Source of the DNA: Didymella arachidicola
Taxonomy: Eukaryota > Ascomycota > Dothideomycetes > Pleosporales > Didymellaceae
NCBI GenBank assembly: GCA_016630955.3
Contig: CM049986.1
Coordinates: 1,426,001 to 1,490,000, forward strand
Direction: 5' to 3'
Length of the DNA: 64,000 bases
Position numbers and translations under genes: made by a program. Below the pieces are notes generated by a model that did not search any database, had not been told where the DNA came from, and was given only the letters and a program-made list of their open reading frames with translations. This document shows, piece by piece, positions 11,296-22,644 of the stretch. Numbering within the stretch: the stretch's first letter is position 1; every line of letters begins with the position of its first letter.

Positions 11296-13103
11296 ATGGG
11301 TACTCCCCTTTGGATAGTATGCCTTCTGGCTGCTATTATCTCCGCTATAGTCTCAGCAGAGAACAGCATCAAATATATCAATCACTGCCCCTACAGTGTT
11401 TACGCCTGGGCTGTCGGCCCAGCCAACTCTGGATGGGAAGGCAAAGACTACCAAGCCCTCACCATTCCTGCAAACACCGTCACCTACCAGGACATGGCAA
11501 ACTGTGAGCTGACCAAAGGCGGCATCTCTGTAAAGCTTCGCGATCTGCCACACTACGAGGTTGCGCCTGCCGGAATCATTCAAGTGGAGTACAATCTCGT
11601 ACCCAGCCAAAACCACCTCTGGTATGACCTCAGCGCTATTGACTGCGACCACAACGTCGGTCCCGAGCACCCTTCTTTCTGTCCCCTCATTGGAGGCGGT
11701 ATGAAGGTGTATGTCGACAACGCCGACCAAGGCAGATGCCCTCCAACATGGTGTGATGCTGACGGAGAATGCCACAACACCTACAAGGAGCATGGCTCTT
11801 GGCAAGGCGAGCCCTCTTTCAGGTGCGACGCCGGCAAGGACATTTCCGTTGAATTCTGTACCGCACGTACTGGTCCAAGGACCTTCAACGGACATGACAA
11901 GCCTGGTTATCACGAACCTCAGCCGGACAAGAAGCCTGGAAACCCAACTACTAACGGTATCTGCGGCGCAAAGACCTCTGACGGAGCGACCTGTTATGGC
12001 TACATTCACGGCAACTGCTGCTCTCGTAAGTCTCTATGTTGTCTCACACTGCGCACGAGAATGTTTATGTTAACCATAGTCTAGAATACGGATGGTGCGG
12101 TTTCACTGACGGACACTGCGGTACCGGCTGTCAAACTGGCTTTGGTAATTGCACCAGCGATGTTAATGCAAAGCCTGCTTTACATCAGACCCCTGGATAC
12201 AGTTCTCCGTACAGCTCTCCCGCCAAGACGAGTACTCTTCAGACAATCTACTCAAAGCCATCACCCGTATATTCGACGCCTACATCCGGTTACTCTAAGT
12301 CTACACCTAGCCACTATCCCCCGTCTCCCGGTTACTCCTCATCGGCTTTGAGCTACGAGAGGCCATCGTTCAGCTACATCCTGCCTAGCTCAAGCCAAGT
12401 TCCTCCCGTCAAGCCCAGCGGTAGTCCTACCTACAATTCTGCACCAAACAACGGCTATTCCACGCCGGTTTACAGCAACCCTAGCTCTAGCTATGGCACG
12501 CCAAGCCATAGCAGGTCGAAACCGGTGTACAGCAAGCCATACCCCAGCTACGCCACACCAGATCATAGTATCTTCACATCCACGTACTCAGCACCTGTTT
12601 ACAGCAAATCAACAAGGAGTATCTATACACCTACCTACTCGCCACCACCTTACACAAAGTCTACACCAGCCAACGGCAGGTCGTCGAGAAGTATCTACAC
12701 ACCAACTTACCAGGCACCCTCGCACAGTACATCAACACCAACCTACAGTAAACCTAGCTCTAGCTACATCCCACCTACTTATACAGAGAGCAAGTACACA
12801 CCCTTGTACACGCCACCATTCACTCCACCACCCTTCCGCACAATCTATGCCACCCGCACAATCACCGAAACTCTTCCTCACATCATCAAGACTGTCACAG
12901 TAAGCGTGAACAGCGAGTACCATGCGCCATCAACTCGAATTCCCAGCACTTGGTACAACAAGCCGACTGTCACCTCGGCCTCTGTCACACCGACACCATT
13001 CTCGCACCATCACGAGCCATCCGCCTCTGAGCACACTGCATCGCCTCCGATATATTCGCAGCCGTGGTACTATCCGCCCCTGCCGCCAATCGTAAAAATT
13101 TAA
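11296..13103 (+). CDS. Secreted Bys1/thaumatin-like protein with CBM18 and Tyr-Pro-rich repeat tail
   Basis: Two exons, 11296..12025 and 12085..13103 (582 aa). Residues 1-21 form a signal peptide (MGTPLWIVCLLAAIISAIVS). Residues ~22-190 resemble the Bys1/antigenic thaumatin-like family: start SIKYINHCPYSVYAWAVGP, central HLWYDLSAIDC, many paired cysteines. Residues ~220-263 form a hevein-type chitin-binding domain. The 59-nt intron falls inside it and splicing restores the canonical CCSQYGWCG, followed by HCGTGCQ. The remaining ~320 residues are low complexity, dominated by Tyr, Ser, Thr and Pro in loose units such as YSKP, YSTP and SIYTPTY. No GPI signal or membrane segment is seen. Secretion and chitin binding are supported by the domains; attachment to the cell wall is an inference. 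Confidence 0.8.
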
Positions 13104-14057
13104 TCACAAATCGCAAAAAAAACTCAGGAACATGGAGGAGAGACGGAATTCAAGGGATTTTAGGGTCCGGGCTGGGCAAAGGCAGACACGTTTGTAGCGT
13201 GTTTCTTTCGAGTTTCATATCAGGGAGCATATTCTGAGTGAGATATGGAAGGGTTCGCATTTGCGTCGCAGAGCGGAGGATCATGATGTGCGTAAGGTTT
13301 GTAGTGGAGGAAAGATAAAACCCAGGCGTCGTAGCATAGGGAAAAACAAACAAATAATTCAAAATCAGGTGTGCGGTTGTCAACAAGTGACAATATTCTC
13401 GGAAGGACATGGGCATTCACTCCCTCGTCATGCTTGGTCCTTCCGCACAATGTCGACGGACCGGTATTGCAATGGGCTCGTTTCTCAAAAGATATAGCAA
13501 GAAGCTTAATCCGCGTAAAATGAAGATTGAGGAGGTACTCGTCAACGAAAATACAGGAATCGATAAGAGATAGCAGAGTAGGACTAATGTATGTGAAGAT
13601 GCATAGGCCAGAACCAGGCTTGTACTTACTGCAGGACTACGGCCCCGATACCAGTCACTGGTACTTTATTTGCGGCCGTAGACCGTAGGCATAAGAGGCC
13701 GTATTGGGGACGGTCGGTAACGCTAGCTCTTGCTTTCGCATGTTCAGACGGTCAGACAACGGCGTCGAGGCAGCCATTTGATACTGCGGCCAATGATTTT
13801 TTTACTGAAGATCGATTCAGATTTGTGGCACTATGAGATTCTGTCAACAACTATGTTCTCATCGGCAGGTAGGCTTATTCAATGTACCGAAGATAGATGC
13901 AGGAAGTCTATGTAAACAACCGACGCCTCACTGGAACGCGCAGAAACACCCAAACCTTCACACTCTCGTTACTCCCTGCCCAAACACAGATATCGTCACA
14001 CGCCCGCAACTTCTTTCTCTTTCGGTCCTCTTGGAGGCAGTCTTCCATCACCATTCT
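13104..14057. other. Intergenic with a nested palindrome
   Basis: No gene is recognised. It lies between the 3' ends of two convergent genes. It holds the nested inverted repeat at 13637-13681, listed separately. Confidence 0.5.
13637..13681. repeat. Nested palindrome (two stems in 45 bp)
   Basis: Outer arms CTACGGCC (13637-13644) and GGCCGTAG (13674-13681) enclose inner arms TACCAGT (13649-13655) and ACTGGTA (13657-13663). Both stems are perfect. The position between two convergent genes could suit a 3'-end or cruciform structure, but no function is shown. Confidence 0.6.
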
Positions 14058-15164
14058 CTACGACCCAATCATAGTGCCCCTAATCCACTCCTCAAACCCG
14101 CCCTCCTCGACGCTCTTACTAAGCGCGACCCAAAACTCCGCCTTCTCACTCTGCACCGGTGCACAATGCTCAACTAGCGCTTTGACACTAATGTTCCTTA
14201 GCCCTTGGACCTTCATGAGTTGCTCTGCCCATTCGAGGTCCACGCCGGTCGTGCTGACGCCCCACTGCTGCTTCATGCGCAGCAGGGTGGTGTAGTCGCT
14301 CGCTGTCGGGGCGCTGATGTGATCCCATCCGCCTCCGGGACGGCCACCTATAACATTAAGGTGGATGTGCTGAAGGTACATGCTCGGAGCTGCAGGGCCG
14401 TCTTGGGGATGTGTGTTTGACGAGGCGGTGTTTGGATTTGCGGGTGTCTGCTGTGAGGGAGGCGGTGCGCGGGATGCATCGGCCAGGTATGCACAAAGCG
14501 ACTGCCATTCTGCGCGGTCGAACTCTTTGGTGTATGGTAGCGCCTTCTTTGTGATGCTGAGTTTCTTCACATGGCTACGTGAGAAAGGTGTCAGGTCGCT
14601 GAGAAACGGGACCGCAGCCTCGATGCTCGTGTGGAATGCGAATGTATACGTCGAATATAAGATCTTCGCTGCCTCGGCATGGATTTGGCGGTTGAGAGCG
14701 AGAAGACTGGGTACAGTGGAGCGGAGGTGCGCTGTGTAAGGGGATAAAAGGATACGATATGTTGTTGGGGTCGTCGATGTGAGAAAGGGCCCTTTTATCG
14801 CGGATGAGTATACGTTCGTGAATGATTGAGTGTAGTGAGCGAACGTACCGGTTCTGATATGGTACGTCGACCTCCGGCGCCAGGTACGGCTCGCTTGAGC
14901 ACCTATCCAGGGGTCGATGGTTCGAACACTCAGTGTGTATGGGTTGTTGTTGGTGTCCGCGGAAAAGTAAGTGTGGAAGTCGGGAAATAGGTTGGCGACC
15001 GAGGTGCCACGAGTCGTGGATGGCTGCGTGGAGGGAAGCAGCATGTACTCGTAGATCATAAGGCGTACCTCCATCGGCAGGCGTAAAAGCGGTGAGGTTG
15101 GTACGTCTTCTGTCGGTGTGCTTGTTGTAGCCATACTGAGGGCAATCTGCGAAGCGGAATCCAT
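14058..15164 (-). CDS. F-box-like / DUF7730-type fungal protein, 368 aa
   Basis: Single exon. The N-terminal motif LLRLPMEVRLMIYEYMLLPS (from about residue 26) is the F-box-like start seen in a very large group of ascomycete proteins. The second hallmark, LLALNRQIHAEAAKILYSTY with FAFHTS, lies near residues 175-200. Both match the fungal family annotated as DUF7730 or 2EXR-like. A Pro/Asn/Ser-rich linker around residues 235-265 separates this from a C-terminal region that I do not recognise. F-box proteins are typically substrate adaptors of SCF ubiquitin ligases, but this fungal group is mostly uncharacterised, so that role is only a family-level guess. Confidence 0.7.
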   Translation of the reverse strand: MDSASQIALSMATTSTPTEDVPTSPLLRLPMEVRLMIYEYMLLPSTQPSTTRGTSVANLFPDFHTYFSADTNNNPYTLSVRTIDPWIGAQASRTWRRRSTYHIRTGTFAHYTQSFTNVYSSAIKGPFLTSTTPTTYRILLSPYTAHLRSTVPSLLALNRQIHAEAAKILYSTYTFAFHTSIEAAVPFLSDLTPFSRSHVKKLSITKKALPYTKEFDRAEWQSLCAYLADASRAPPPSQQTPANPNTASSNTHPQDGPAAPSMYLQHIHLNVIGGRPGGGWDHISAPTASDYTTLLRMKQQWGVSTTGVDLEWAEQLMKVQGLRNISVKALVEHCAPVQSEKAEFWVALSKSVEEGGFEEWIRGTMIGS

Positions 15165-16582
15165 GATGTTGCGTACTGTGGTATGACGGCCTGACTGTGT
15201 GCTTATCGAATGCCTGCGACTTTGGCTGTCTTCACGAAGGAGCTTTTATGCTCCTTCACGCGTCCCCTTACCTTGATTCGTGACAATGATGTCTCGAGTC
15301 TCGCTATGCTCACACCAATTACATACCAACGATCAAGACAACGAAAACATAGCACAGCACAAGTGGTCTGAACGAATTTTAGGCGAGAGTCAGCCGAGGG
15401 GTGGGTGCGACGCGACTTTTTGACGTGTGACCGCGGCGACAGACATGGTAGACCATCATGGTTCGCTTTATCAGCGCGTTCACGAAGTAATTCCGATGCC
15501 ACGATGCGTTGCCGATGGCGCCAGACGCCGACAGGACAAGTAAACGAGGACGTAGACTTGAAGTAGCCTAGACCAAGTGCTCAGCTGCACTAGCGTGCAG
15601 ATGTTCAATCTAAGTGGAGACGACGCTTTAAGGACATACTTGGACTCAACCTCCCTCGGGTGCGGAAGGAAAAGCGGTGTGGTGAAGGAATCGTGCCGAT
15701 ATGTCAGGAGGATCGCGTCTGTGGCAGGTTGAACGAAAGGGCAGCATCTTGGTAGTCAACCAGTTGAAGTGCGCGAAATTCGCTTGCGCAGCGAATCTGT
15801 GTGCATTGCGAGCGAGCCAGTATCAGCCAGCGGTAGCGAGCAATACCGCGAAGCAGCAATATGCGATTGATGGTGAGCGAGAACAGAGCCGTGGCCATAC
15901 TCACGAATCTGGTCGTCTATAGCGTCATCTCGCCCAAGCCCGATGGTGTTGAGTTGAATGCTGATAACCTGAAGTCGCGCTGTTGGACGATGACATGCCG
16001 CGCGCTGCCGGTTGCACGGTCACGAGTCCTTGCCAACAAACTGCCAGACTCGCCGCTCTTCCACATGCAGCGTTGCGTGGAATCTCGGCCAATATCTCCT
16101 ACGAACCAGCTTTCAGGTTGTTCTGTAGGGCTTCTCTCCGTCGAGCTTGCCTTGCTGCTCAAGGGACCAGTCTTGTGTGTCTCATTGTTGGGTCAGGTCA
16201 GGGCATGCATTTTCCATACTAGAAATTTGGAAAACTGGACCAATGGGATAGTCGCCGGCGATCGCGGAACCCAAGGAAGCCTTCTGCCGTTTCTCGGCCA
16301 GGGTTTGTACGTACCTGCGTCTCGTTGCGAGGTTCGGCGGGAGTTAGCGGTGACATTCTTGTCGCTGGATTGCTGACATGATTAGTGTCGTCGCAGTGTG
16401 TTTCTACTGTGGTTGCAGGCATATACCACAGTATTTTGTGAGTGGAGACGATAATAAGAGGTTTCGATCGTATTTTTCCGTCGTACTTTTCAGTCGTCTT
16501 AGGCATTGATCTGATGCGTTTTTAATACTTTTCTAGTCCTAGAGGCTGTAACTTGAGTAGATTGTAGGGGTAAGTAATGTAT
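15165..16582. other. Intergenic; nothing recognisable
   Basis: Region between the F-box-like gene and the pogo-like transposon. The ORF at 15861-16376 has no motif and a composition typical of chance translation. I see no further transposon relic. Confidence 0.5.
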
Positions 16583-16584
16583 TA

Positions 16585-18418
16585 ACGCTTTGTACGGCTG
16601 AATGGCGCACCCTACTGAAATGGCGCGCTTTGTCGCACATTCACCTTTGCACCTTAATATCTCAACACTACAACAAGCAATTCAGGCGTGCAATGGCTTA
16701 GATTAATCCTCTATCTCTGCTACATCTTTCTAGCAGGTGCGCTTGTTGTGCCCGGTCTTGCCGCACGTCTTACAGCGACGTTTATTTTTACTGCTGCTAC
16801 CTACCTGCGCACCACCTTCTTGTGCCTCAGCCTTAGCGTCTATCTCCTTTAGTATTTCCTCTGCCTCTGCCTGCGAGAGAGTCCCGCCTTCCTGAATCCG
16901 CTTCTTTTTGCGCTTCTTACGCTCAGAAGCAGCCTCATTTACCTGCTCAAGCTTAGCTATCCTTGCCTCAAGCAGCGTGTGCGAATGGTCCCTCTTTACA
17001 GACCCCCTTTTGACCTGCAGAACCATCTCAATAATTGAGTCAGGAGAGGAACTCCTATGTTCCCTTATCCTCTTGATTATTAGCGTTGTCTGGCTGTCAA
17101 TTTCAATCGCGTTGGTTGGTGTTTTAGGTTGCCAGTTAGTAGGCCCTGGTAGAGGCGGTGTTGGCGTGCGAGGCTTGACTTCAAGCCTTGACAGCACCAC
17201 CTCTGGGTTAAGTGGAACCAAGCCAGTTGCTTTAAAGCTTGATATAATGTTGCTCTTTGATATAGCCTTGTCGTATACTGGTTGAAACGTTGCTAAGAAG
17301 GTCTTTTTGTCCACATGGGTGATGTGACTGTCTGCCAAGCTTTTGATTTCCTTCTTATACGCCTGCTTTAGCGGGGCAAAACACCCAACGTCAAGTGGCT
17401 GCAGGATGTGAGAGGCGTGCGGAGGCATGCAGAGAGCAATAATCTTGCTTTCCTCGCAGAGGTTTTGGAATTCGAGTGACTTATGGCTCTCGTGGCCATC
17501 AATAATCAGCAGCCAATGGCTACCTACAGTAGCAGCCTCTGTATGCTGGATAAAGTGCTTTAGCCAGGCAAGGCCAAGCTCATTCGAGGTCCAGCCATTC
17601 TTGCTAACCCCAATCCTCCAATCCTTTGGGTTGTTAACGTACCAGGCCTTGTCGTGGTGCTTTGCTTTGAGGATAAAGAAGGGTGGGATAGACCAGCCCA
17701 TCGCGTTGATACAAGCGATCAGAGTTATCCACTCACGATCGCCAGGCTGGACGCTGAGTGGTGCAAGACGTCTCTCAGAAGCAGTTACTACCTTAACTGA
17801 CCCTCCAACGCCTATCTGGAACCCAGTCTCGTCAAAGTTGTAGGTATCTTGGTCTAGGATGCCGTACTTGGCTTTGACATTGCGTACAAGGTCAAACCAG
17901 GGACTGATAATAGCTGGATCGCTGCACAGGACTCTCCGGTAATCCCTTAGTCTAGAAATCTGAGACTTAATCTCAGGTTTCCGTCTGATAAACCGGTAGA
18001 CCCAGTGTTCTCCAACCTTGCCTGCACTGCGAGCAGCCAGCAGTTGATCAGCCATCTCTCGCACGTAGGCAAGCGTAGGGCCAAAGCCTCGCGCGTCAAG
18101 CTTCCTTATGTATTGAATAAGCACCTCCTCTTCTTGCCTTGTAAGCTTACACGCGTTAGGGTGGACAACGCGTTGAGAAGCTGGTTTGGCGCGTTGCCTT
18201 CGAAGGGTAGTTTCAGGCACGTTGTAGACAGCAGCAGCGCGTCGCTAGCTTAGATTCGCGTTTGATTTCATAGCTTTGATAGCAAGGTCAATTCTCTCTC
18301 CACGAGGAAGCAATTCAAGATTAATTTGTTGCGACATTGTTGGTGGTGGTTAAAAGTAGTGAGGTCTTGGCAAGGTGCGCCATTTCAGTGGGGTGCGCCA
18401 TTCAGCCGTACAAAGCGT
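16585..18418. mobile_element. Pogo/Fot1-like DNA transposon, 1834 bp, with TIRs and TA duplication
   Basis: The element is bounded by 42-bp terminal inverted repeats that begin ACGCTTTGTACGGCTGAATG on both ends and differ at a single base (position 29, T on the left and C on the right). It is flanked by TA on each side (16583-16584 and 18419-18420), the target duplication of Tc1/mariner/pogo elements. Within each TIR the octamer AATGGCGC occurs twice. It carries one transposase gene on the minus strand. Both ends and the spacing are intact, so this is a young insertion, but the transposase has a nonsense codon, so the copy is probably not autonomous. The same TIRs could still be recognised if an active relative exists elsewhere. 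Confidence 0.92.
16730..18337 (-). pseudogene. Pogo-like transposase, broken by TAG at codon 31
   Basis: From ATG at 18337 the frame runs 536 codons to a stop at 16730, interrupted only by TAG at 18245-18247. In order: an N-terminal psq-type HTH (interrupted by the TAG), a CENP-B/Tc5-type HTH (LTRQEEEVLIQYIRKL), and the DDE_1 nuclease with YNFDETGF, LLIIDGHESHKS and LQPLDVGCFAPLK carrying the three catalytic Asp residues. A Lys/Glu-rich linker follows, then a C-terminal zinc knuckle (CKTCGKTGHNKRTC). Downstream of the stop the frame opens at 18220 with GTG; the first ATG is at 18055, beyond the HTH region. The expected sense codon at the stop is CAG, one CpA-to-TpA change. Everything after it is preserved. 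Confidence 0.88.
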
Positions 18419-18420
18419 TA

Positions 18421-19295
18421 TATCTAAAAGCAGTCAGGATCTGATGTAATCTAACGAGTAAGGTCATCCGGTTGTGCCAGACCCACTCACAATATATACG
18501 TCGGATACCTGTAGATCAATGATAGCTGCATAGGTATTCAACTGTCTATAAAGGTACAAGAATAGGGCTTTGGGCGCATTGATCAAGAATATCGTCAGTT
18601 TGTTTGTTTGATGAAGTCAGTTAGTGTCTCATGTGGAGTACAGAAGGCACGCATATGTAAAGCGCAGAAAAGTAGATGCGACTTGATCCATCACGTTCAC
18701 TTCAAAAGCACAGCTGAGGCACTGACTGCTGATATGTCTCCCTCATAGTCAATGGTATTGATCCACACGCTTTTAGAAGCCTAACCTTACCCGCCTGTTC
18801 CTATATCAACCTGCCCTCCTTCCGACGTACCCATACCAATACTAAACAAAACACTAGAGCAAACATGTTTTTCGGAGTAGTTTGAGCCTCCCGTCGCTGT
18901 GAACTGATCTTAACGCCCTTTCGCAGTCAAAGATGCGAGACACCAGAAAGTGACCGGATGCAAGAGTAGAGAACAACCGAAGAGAGGAGAAAAAAGAGGA
19001 AAGTTTCATAATACAATGGTCATGTCTGCAATATCAAAAGCCTTGCTTTTCATGCCGGGTCTCAATTGGGGCAAGAAATGGATAAGGAAAGGATGATCCC
19101 CTCGCCGGACCAATAACCTCCTCTTGATACTGGTGTGACTTGGTATCCTTCTCGTATAAGCTCTTCCAGCTTTTTTTTTGAGTAAATGGCGTGGAGCCGG
19201 ACTCAACGCCTTCCACTGGTTTTTGTGAAGTGCCAGTCTTCTCTTAGCCACTTATCCACAAGGAAAAGCTGGTCAGCCATGGTCAGGCTTGACGC
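18421..19295. other. Intergenic; nothing recognisable
   Basis: Between the transposon and the 3' end of DEF1. No coding potential or repeats recognised. The ORF at 19006-19251 (minus) lacks any motif and probably overlaps the DEF1 3' UTR. Confidence 0.5.
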
Positions 19296-20558
19296 TCAGT
19301 GCTGGCCGTAGTTGGTGCCCCAGCCACCGCGGCTATTGTAGTTGCCGCCACCGTAGCCGCCACCAAATCCGCCATAGTTGCCGTAACCACTCTGTTGGTT
19401 ACCGCCCTGCTGGTGACCGAGCCCACCGAGTCCACCGTACTGACTGTTTCCGCCAAGGTGGCTGGGGTAGCCACCGAAGCCTTGCTGGTGGGACTGTTGC
19501 TGGTGAAGACCCTGTGCGCTCTGGCTAGGGGTTCCTTGGGTGGCTGATCCGGGACGGCCCTGTTGGGCTCCCAGAGCGGATTGGCCGGGCCCAGCGCTCT
19601 TAGAGTCGCCGAAGCCCTTCAGAGAATCGTCACCACCCTGCTGACCGCCTTGCTGCTGCCCATATGAGCTCTGACCTGTGTATCCAGGTCGGCTGAAGGT
19701 ATCAGGAATGCCGCCAAATCCAGAACCAGACGTGGCGCTGTGGTTCTGACCCGCGCCAGAGGCCGAGCGGCCGTAATCGCCGAGACCTCCGAAGCCACTT
19801 CCGCGGTCGTTGGAAGCGCCGAAGCCACCTGCGTTAGCAGGGGAAGAGGAGTGCTGGTCGTAGGAAGCCTGGGGAGACATTCCGTAGTGATGAGGCTGGC
19901 CGTACATGCCCTTTCCAAAGCTGCCGTAACCCTGCTGCTGACCGTATCCTCCGAATTGGTTCATGTAGTTAGCATAGTACGGGCTGCCATAGTATGGGTG
20001 GTTGTATGGGTAGCCACCGTGCTGGCCCTGCGACTGCTGGCTGTGGCCCTGGCTGTGCTGACTCTGAGAAGCAGGTCCAGAAGGAAGCTGACTTCCAAGG
20101 CCAGGGTTAGGGGTGTTGTGGCCGCTGTTGTTGGCATCGCCGTAGCGGCTCTGCTGGCCCTGAGAGAAAGAGTCCTGGGGACCGGAACCGAAGCCGCTAC
20201 CGGTGCGCTGCTGAGCAGAGCCAGCCTCTTGCTGACTAGGTGCCTGCTGGTTGTAGTTGTTGTAATATTGTTGGTATGCGTTGCGTTGTTGCTCGGAGGT
20301 GAGGTACTGCGAGGAGTAGTCGCTGGGGGCGGAGGAGAAAGGAGTGGGCTGGGCGTGGCTCTGCTGGCCTGGGTAGTCGTACTGGTTCGACGATGGAATC
20401 TGCTGGCCGAAAGGATCATAGGGCTTCTGAGATGGCGCTGCAGCGGTCTCAGCCTGCTGGCCGTAGCGGCCGAACTGGTTGTAGGGCTGGCTGTGCTGAG
20501 AGCCTTGGTTCTGCATCGCCTGCGATGCAAGGGGGTTAGATGGTGACTGCTGCGATAA

Positions 20559-20601
<43 letters not shown>

Positions 20602-22194
20602 GGCGCCGGGGGAAGGCCTGGGGCCTGCTTGAGTGTGGGGTTCTGCTGTTCGGGCTCGGACTCTTCGACGTGAGGGGCCTGGCGAGGCGCAGGAGGCAGC
20701 GAAGCCCTTGGCTGCGCGACCGGCGAGTGCTGAGGGGGTTGAGTCCTAGTCTCTGCTTCCTCCCTGTCCTCATCAACATCTTCTTCACCGCCAAGACCCA
20801 AGCTACCAAATTGGACCGCTGCCCTGTCCACGGCGTGGTTTCCGGGCATGACGACTGCCTCCTGTTGCTCCAACAATCTCCTCTGGAAGCTAGCACTGCG
20901 ACCGGGTGTTCCTGAAGTCGCCTTGAGAGCAGTTGTTGCGTATCCTCCAACAGCGGGGCGGCCAATTGGTGCCTGACCCGAAGTGCTCAAGGGGGTGGCT
21001 ACGGCACTGCCAATATCCTTAGAGCTAGCAACGGTGCTGAATGCAGTCTCTGTGGGCGGCGGGTGCGACACATCAGGCAGGTGCTCGACGTTTTCCTTTG
21101 TGAGCTCATCCTTCGAGGGTATGAGGTCGAGCTCGGCGACGGGCTCTTCAACCTTCTCTGGGGTCTTATTGACATCATCGGCGATGATGGTGGGCTCGTC
21201 GACTTCGTCTGCGACAGGGGGAATAGGAAGCTCTTCAGCCTGGACAGCTGACTCCTGTACAATTTCGGCGGGCTTTTCGACGGGTGCAGGAGCGGGCTCC
21301 TTGGGAGGCTCTGCGGCCTTGGGTGCGCTCTTAGGTGGGGTGTGCTCAGCGGGCTTCGCAAACATGCTGGCCCAGGTCTTCTTCGCAGCGACGACGGGGT
21401 GCTTCGCTGCCCCCCTAGGATCGTGGAGGACCTCTGATACAGTGCCGGGTACTGCGTCCTCCTTCTTCTCTGCCTCGGTCTTGGTCGTGTCAGGCTTCGC
21501 GCCCCATGCGCCAGCGCTGGCTTCGGTCGCTGGCTTCGCGTCCCAAGCTCCAGGCTCAGCGGTGGACGTGGCCCAGGCATCGGATTCGGTCGTAGGCACT
21601 GAGGTCGACGCAGTGCGGTGTCCAGCTGCAGCGCCTCCACGTCCACCGCGCAATCCACCACGGCCTCGGTCGGTGCCGCGACCACGGCCGCCACGGCCGC
21701 TATCAAGACCGCGACGGGGGACATCGCCGCGTGCGCCGCGGGTGGTCGATGACTCTGTGGGAGCGAAGTTCTCCTTTGTTGCTTTGGAGCGCGATCGGTC
21801 CTTGGCCTTCTTAGGGACTTCGCTGAACTGAGAGACGGTGCCTGCAGCAATTAGTCAGGGCTCCTGCAATTACTGCAGCCTCAATGAGACGGTCAGGCGC
21901 GTGCTCACCCTCGCTGATCCGCTCAATGGTCCTCTCCAGGTCGCCGTCAGCCTCCTCGATGGCGAGCACGAGATCGGCGTCAGACCAGTCGGGGAACAGC
22001 TCCTTCAGTGTGGTCAATTGCGACGAGTAGCGCTTCTTCAGCTCGCCCAGCTCGCCCTGCTCTGCGGATGTGTCGATCTTGGACGACGCGCTGTCGCCAT
22101 TCGTGGGTCGCGGCCCTCGAGAGCCATAGCCTCCTCCTCTGCCGCCGCGGGCGGTGGTCCTGCCGCGCGCAGGCCTGCTTTGTGCTTCAGACAT
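19296..22194 (-). CDS. DEF1: RNA polymerase II degradation factor Def1
   Basis: Two exons, 22194..21909 and 21841..19296 (943 aa), with a 67-nt intron. The N-terminus is rich in Arg/Gly (RGRTTARGGRGGGYG). A CUE domain follows at about residues 56-96 (LKELFPDWSDADLVLAIEEA...LERTIERI). After another RGG region, the protein is disordered: Ala/Pro/Glu-rich in the middle, then Gln/Gly/Tyr/Ser-rich to the end, with 13 consecutive Gln encoded by pure CAG. In yeast, Def1 uses its CUE domain to bind ubiquitin and promote Elongin-Cullin ubiquitylation of stalled Rpb1; proteasomal clipping of its Gln-rich tail moves it into the nucleus. Order and composition match that family. The plus-strand ORFs overlapping it are shadows. 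Confidence 0.85.
20562..20600 (-). repeat. (CAG)13 trinucleotide run coding poly-Gln in DEF1
   Basis: Thirteen uninterrupted CTG units on the plus strand, read as CAG on the coding strand. The lack of synonymous CAA codons suggests recent slippage. It lies in the Gln-rich C-terminal half of Def1. Confidence 0.9.
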
Positions 22195-22644
22195 GTGGAC
22201 TGTATGTGTGGGGTGAAGCCGCTATGGACTCGGGCTTGTGGTGCGTGTGGGAGCTGGGGAGAGGACGTGTGTGGGGAGGAAATGATGTATTGGGCGAGGT
22301 AAAGTCGGCGCTGCGAGCTCGTTTAGCCAGCAACTCGGCCTTGGCAATTGGGCCAATGGCGTCAGAGAGAGCGCGGTTGTGTCGCGTCAACTGCACCGCG
22401 AGGGGCAAAGCGCCGTCAGTCAAGCAGAAGGCTGGGAATCTGAAAACAGAAAGGGCGCCTGCGAGCTCTCTGTCGCCGCTGCAATTCATCTACAGTTGCG
22501 CGCTGGAATCCAGGAATCAAGCGGGCAACATCTCACGTGGGGCGGCGCGCCCTCCACTTGCCACCACCACGACTGACCAGAGCATCTTCACCAACGCCTC
22601 GCCTGCAGAACCGCGTGCCCGTTCGCGGCACTCATACACTGGAT
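22195..22644. promoter_or_regulatory. Divergent promoter region DEF1 / conserved fungal gene
   Basis: A 450-bp gap between two divergent start codons. No specific binding site is claimed. An in-frame ATG at 22537 upstream of the chosen start of the right-hand gene is probably in its leader. Confidence 0.4.
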
